Positions 33,649 to 35,824 of a stretch of 35,824 nt of DNA are shown here, piece after piece. Origin of the DNA: Mucilaginibacter sp. (GTDB lineage: Bacteria > Bacteroidota > Bacteroidia > Sphingobacteriales > Sphingobacteriaceae); contig JAQBOA010000105.1 in NCBI GenBank assembly GCA_028288305.1, forward strand, positions 1 to 35,824. The letters are read 5' to 3'. Under the pieces are notes generated by a model. The model was not told where the DNA came from. It worked only from the letters and a program-made list of their open reading frames with translations, and searched no databases. Positions within the stretch are counted from its first letter, which is position 1, and the number at the start of each line of letters is the position of its first letter. A program made the position numbers and the translations under genes.

Positions 33649-34968
33649 TTATTCATTCTCATTCACCAGGAGAGTAAGCAATGCAGCTAATACCATAAGG
33701 CAACCACCAATTTCAACTGCAAGTAAACGATTATTATTTAATAGATGAGACATAATCCAGCCAAAAAATAAAGAGGCAAGTATTTCGGGCAACACAATAA
33801 AAAAGTTAAAAATACCCATATATATACCTATTTTATCTTCCGGAAGACAGCCGCCAAGCATGGCATAGGGCATTGATAATATACTTGCCCAGGCAATTCC
33901 TACCCCCGTCATTGATACATAAAGCATTGCGGGTACATGTATAAATCCTACTGAAATTAAGCCTGCAGCGCCACAAAACAAACAGAGCATGTGTGTATAT
34001 TTTCGGCCAAGTCTTGCGGCAATCATTGGTAAAAAAAATGCAAAAATAAAAGTTACCAGGTTATAATAAGACAAGGTTAATCCCGCAAACTCTACACCTT
34101 GTGTATATAAAGGATCTTTTTCGCTTACTGCTCCAAAAACATTCCTGGCAACTGCCGGAGAATAATAAAACCACATTAAAAACAAGCCGGGCCATGTAAA
34201 GAACTGAATTAAAGCCAGTTTTCTCATCCTTTTGGGCATATTCAGTATGGAATGAAATATTTCACGCGCCCCTCCCCCAAAACCTTTTTTAGATTCTTTA
34301 GCTTTCATACGATTCGACAAATCGGCTGGCGGATATTCGGTACTGGTTACTACTGTATACACTACAGCTGAAATAAAGGCAAATGCACCTATATAAAAAG
34401 AATACCTTACAGTGGCCGGAATAGTGCCGCCAACAAGATCATTGGTTACATGAAACCAATGTGCCATCATCCAAGGAAGCGCCGAAGCAACAATGGAGCC
34501 AAGGCCAATAAACAAGCTTTGCATAGCAAAACCCCTTGTCCGCTGATCATCAGGTAGTTTATCTGTAACAAACGCTCTGAATGGTTCCATACTTACGTTG
34601 ATGGAGGTATCCATTATCCATAACAAACCTGCCGCCATCCATAGGGTTGACGAATTAGGCATAAAAATAAGCGCAATAGAACTTATGATAGCGCCGACTA
34701 AAAAATACGGACGCCGACGGCCTAAAGTACGATGCCATGTATGATCGCTCATATAGCCCACTATAGGCTGCACTAATAAACCGGTTAATGGCGCTGCTAA
34801 AAACAACATGGGTATCTTATCGGGCTTAGCGCCCAGATACTCATAAATGGCGCCCATATTTGCCATTTGTAACGCCCAGCCAAACTGGATACCTAAAAAG
34901 CCAAAGCTCATATTCCATATTTGCCAAAAATTTAGCCTTGGCTTTTGGACGATACTTAGTGTTTCCAT
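33649..34968 (-). CDS. MFS sugar carrier, SLC45/GPH-like (probable maltose/maltodextrin transporter)
   Basis: 439 residues, twelve predicted membrane helices. QFGWALQMANMGAIYEYLGA (near 29-48), LVQPIVGYMSDHTWHRTLGRRRPYFLVGA (near 65-93, the MFS loop 2-3 motif) and FRAFVTDKLPDDQRTRGFAMQS are typical of the sucrose/maltose-proton symporters of the SLC45 type. In Bacteroidota such carriers are found with alpha-glucan genes and bring maltose into the cytosol. Here it lies between an alpha-amylase and a cytosolic GH31 gene on the same strand, which supports this substrate. Its 129-bp upstream gap is almost filled by a TTGGTCA tandem repeat and a perfect long palindrome. Confidence 0.9.
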   Translation of the reverse strand: METLSIVQKPRLNFWQIWNMSFGFLGIQFGWALQMANMGAIYEYLGAKPDKIPMLFLAAPLTGLLVQPIVGYMSDHTWHRTLGRRRPYFLVGAIISSIALIFMPNSSTLWMAAGLLWIMDTSINVSMEPFRAFVTDKLPDDQRTRGFAMQSLFIGLGSIVASALPWMMAHWFHVTNDLVGGTIPATVRYSFYIGAFAFISAVVYTVVTSTEYPPADLSNRMKAKESKKGFGGGAREIFHSILNMPKRMRKLALIQFFTWPGLFLMWFYYSPAVARNVFGAVSEKDPLYTQGVEFAGLTLSYYNLVTFIFAFFLPMIAARLGRKYTHMLCLFCGAAGLISVGFIHVPAMLYVSMTGVGIAWASILSMPYAMLGGCLPEDKIGIYMGIFNFFIVLPEILASLFFGWIMSHLLNNNRLLAVEIGGCLMVLAALLTLLVNENE

Positions 34969-34978
34969 AATTTATTTA

Positions 34979-35000
34979 TTGGTTCATTGGTCATTGGTCA
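34979..35000. repeat. TTGGTCA tandem heptamers in the leader of the MFS gene
   Basis: TTGGTTCA-TTGGTCA-TTGGTCA: two exact heptamers and one with an extra T, 11 bp upstream of the MFS ATG (34968). It is directly followed by the palindrome at 35005-35097. Confidence 0.7.
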
Positions 35001-35004
35001 TTTT

Positions 35005-35097
35005 TGTCTGAACCGGGATTAAACAGATTTATGGATTTATTTGATTTTTCCTTTAATCCTATTAATCTGCAAAATCTGTTTAATCCCGGTTCAGACA
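35005..35097. repeat. 93-bp palindromic element with perfect 26-bp arms
   Basis: Left arm 35005-35030 starts TGTCTGAACCGGGATTAAAC; the right arm 35072-35097 is its exact complement over all 26 bases. The 41-bp centre contains GGATTTATTTGATT and CTTTAATCCTATTAATC, so AGATT/GGATT words continue inward at 8-10 bp steps on both sides. The right arm ends on the base before the amylase stop codon (35098-35100). No T run, so not a classic terminator; it resembles the REP/BIME-like intergenic palindromes that occur in many copies in some Bacteroidota genomes. Copy number cannot be tested here. Confidence 0.88.
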
Positions 35098-35824
35098 TTA
35101 AAATTCAAGCAACATCCCGCTTGAAGCGGCAAGAATGGTGTTTAGCCCTTCATTTATATCATCAGTATAATATTTTTTTCCGCTTAAAAAGTCGGTAAAC
35201 GCTATTTCCCCGCTTAAATTCAATTGCTTTAACAGATCACCAGGCAGTTTTATTTGTATACTGCGTTCTGCACGGTTAAAATTGGTTATCACTAATATAC
35301 GTTGTTTATTGGTATAACGAAGAAAGATGTATAGGTGCTGATCAAATCCGGCCTGATGTTCATTAGCGCACATCAGTTCGTAAAATTTACCGAAGCTTAA
35401 GGCTTCATTATTATGCACAGTACTTAAAAGAGTGCAGTAAAAATTGCGTAAGTTTTTTTGATTGTCAGATAAAAGGCCACCATCAAAAAGCCCTTTATTC
35501 AGCCATTTCTGGTGTTCTGGCACACCCCAGTAATCAAATATGCTGGTACGGCCATCATCACTACTAAACCCTTCTATACCGTTTGCAGGTTCGCCTACCT
35601 CCTGTCCAGAATAAATCATTACCGGCCCGGTTGAAAGGGTAGCCGAAACAATCATTCCCGGAACAGACAGCCAGGGATCTCCCGCAAAATAGTTTGAAGC
35701 AATACGCTGTTCATCATGGTTTTCCATAAAACGCAACATGTGTTCATCAATCCCGTTTGTGTCATGGTTCCATACGTGGTTAATGTCCCAGGTGGTAGAT
35801 CCAGGTTCATTACGGGTTAAGCGT
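35098..35824 (-). CDS. Alpha-amylase family GH13 protein, C-terminal part (start outside window)
   Basis: The frame stays open to the window edge, so only the last 241 or so codons are present and the ATG at 35739 is internal. The fragment reads TWDINHVWNHDTNGIDEHMLRFMENHDEQRIAS: F-x-x-N-H-D holds the third catalytic Asp of GH13. Then come YSGQEVGE (the YxGxE element after it), an insert with DDGRTSIFDYWG, and the C-terminal beta domain ending SSGMLLEF. Family members hydrolyse starch or maltodextrins. Whether it is exported cannot be seen. It is the most upstream gene of the leftward alpha-glucan locus visible here. Confidence 0.9.
   Translation of the reverse strand, partial: RLTRNEPGSTTWDINHVWNHDTNGIDEHMLRFMENHDEQRIASNYFAGDPWLSVPGMIVSATLSTGPVMIYSGQEVGEPANGIEGFSSDDGRTSIFDYWGVPEHQKWLNKGLFDGGLLSDNQKNLRNFYCTLLSTVHNNEALSFGKFYELMCANEHQAGFDQHLYIFLRYTNKQRILVITNFNRAERSIQIKLPGDLLKQLNLSGEIAFTDFLSGKKYYTDDINEGLNTILAASSGMLLEF

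Overview
The window looks like chromosomal DNA of a Bacteroidota member, most likely family Sphingobacteriaceae (Mucilaginibacter/Pedobacter type). This is an inference from several signs: start codons sit in A-rich contexts with almost no Shine-Dalgarno sequence, intergenic DNA is very AT-rich, there is a tandem pair of Ferritin_2-type proteins, a SLC45/GPH-type MFS carrier lies beside alpha-glucan enzymes, and an NrtR/AraR-like Nudix regulator is present. No plasmid, phage, insertion sequence or CRISPR array is visible.

Layout. (1) 1-2390: the end of an S53 (kumamolisin-like) protease gene broken by an in-frame stop, then two adjacent ferritin-like proteins with Tat-like N-termini and a terminator. 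(2) 2543-4977: an AraC-type regulator divergent from hxlB-hxlA, the two dedicated ribulose-monophosphate pathway enzymes (formaldehyde fixation), with inverted repeats in the divergent gap and a perfect 15-bp-stem terminator. (3) 5072-6143: a GC-richer TauE/SafE exporter, about 200 bp of GC-rich unexplained DNA, a terminator and tRNA-Arg(TCT). (4) 6211-18359: a surface-polysaccharide locus. A rightward operon encodes the Wzm/Wzt ABC exporter, a double GT2 glycosyltransferase, a methyltransferase and a polysaccharide deacetylase. A convergent leftward operon encodes GT2, a GT8-like protein, GT2 and an LtaS/sulfatase-superfamily membrane enzyme with an unusual N-terminal beta domain. (5) 18507-22600: three leftward signalling genes (PAS-PAS histidine kinase, REC-GAF-histidine kinase, single-domain response regulator). 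(6) 23228-27937: amino-sugar/glycolysis genes: an N-acetylglucosamine kinase, a convergent Nudix-type regulator, then a tight operon pfkA, degenerate GlcNAc-kinase paralogue, gapA, and a terminator. (7) 27974-28567: two small paralogous two-helix membrane proteins. (8) 28641-35824: a leftward alpha-glucan locus (alpha-amylase cut by the window edge, MFS carrier, GH31 alpha-glucosidase, glycogen branching enzyme).

How the genes fit together. The right third reads as a maltodextrin/glycogen and glycolysis neighbourhood: sugars enter by the MFS carrier, are cleaved by cytosolic GH31, polymer is remodelled by GlgB, and carbon passes through PfkA and GapA. The middle makes, modifies and exports a glycan. 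HxlA/HxlB would convert formaldehyde plus ribulose-5-phosphate to fructose-6-phosphate, which feeds the same glycolytic trunk.

Most interesting signals: a GlcNAc-kinase paralogue that has lost its phosphate-binding DGGSTKT motif yet is locked between pfkA and gapA; three different repeat/palindrome elements that each start exactly at, or end exactly at, a stop codon in the carbohydrate region (one with perfect 26-bp arms); the RuMP pair with its own AraC regulator; the phosphotransferase with a periplasmic carbohydrate-binding-like domain; and the nonsense codon inside otherwise conserved S53 coding sequence.
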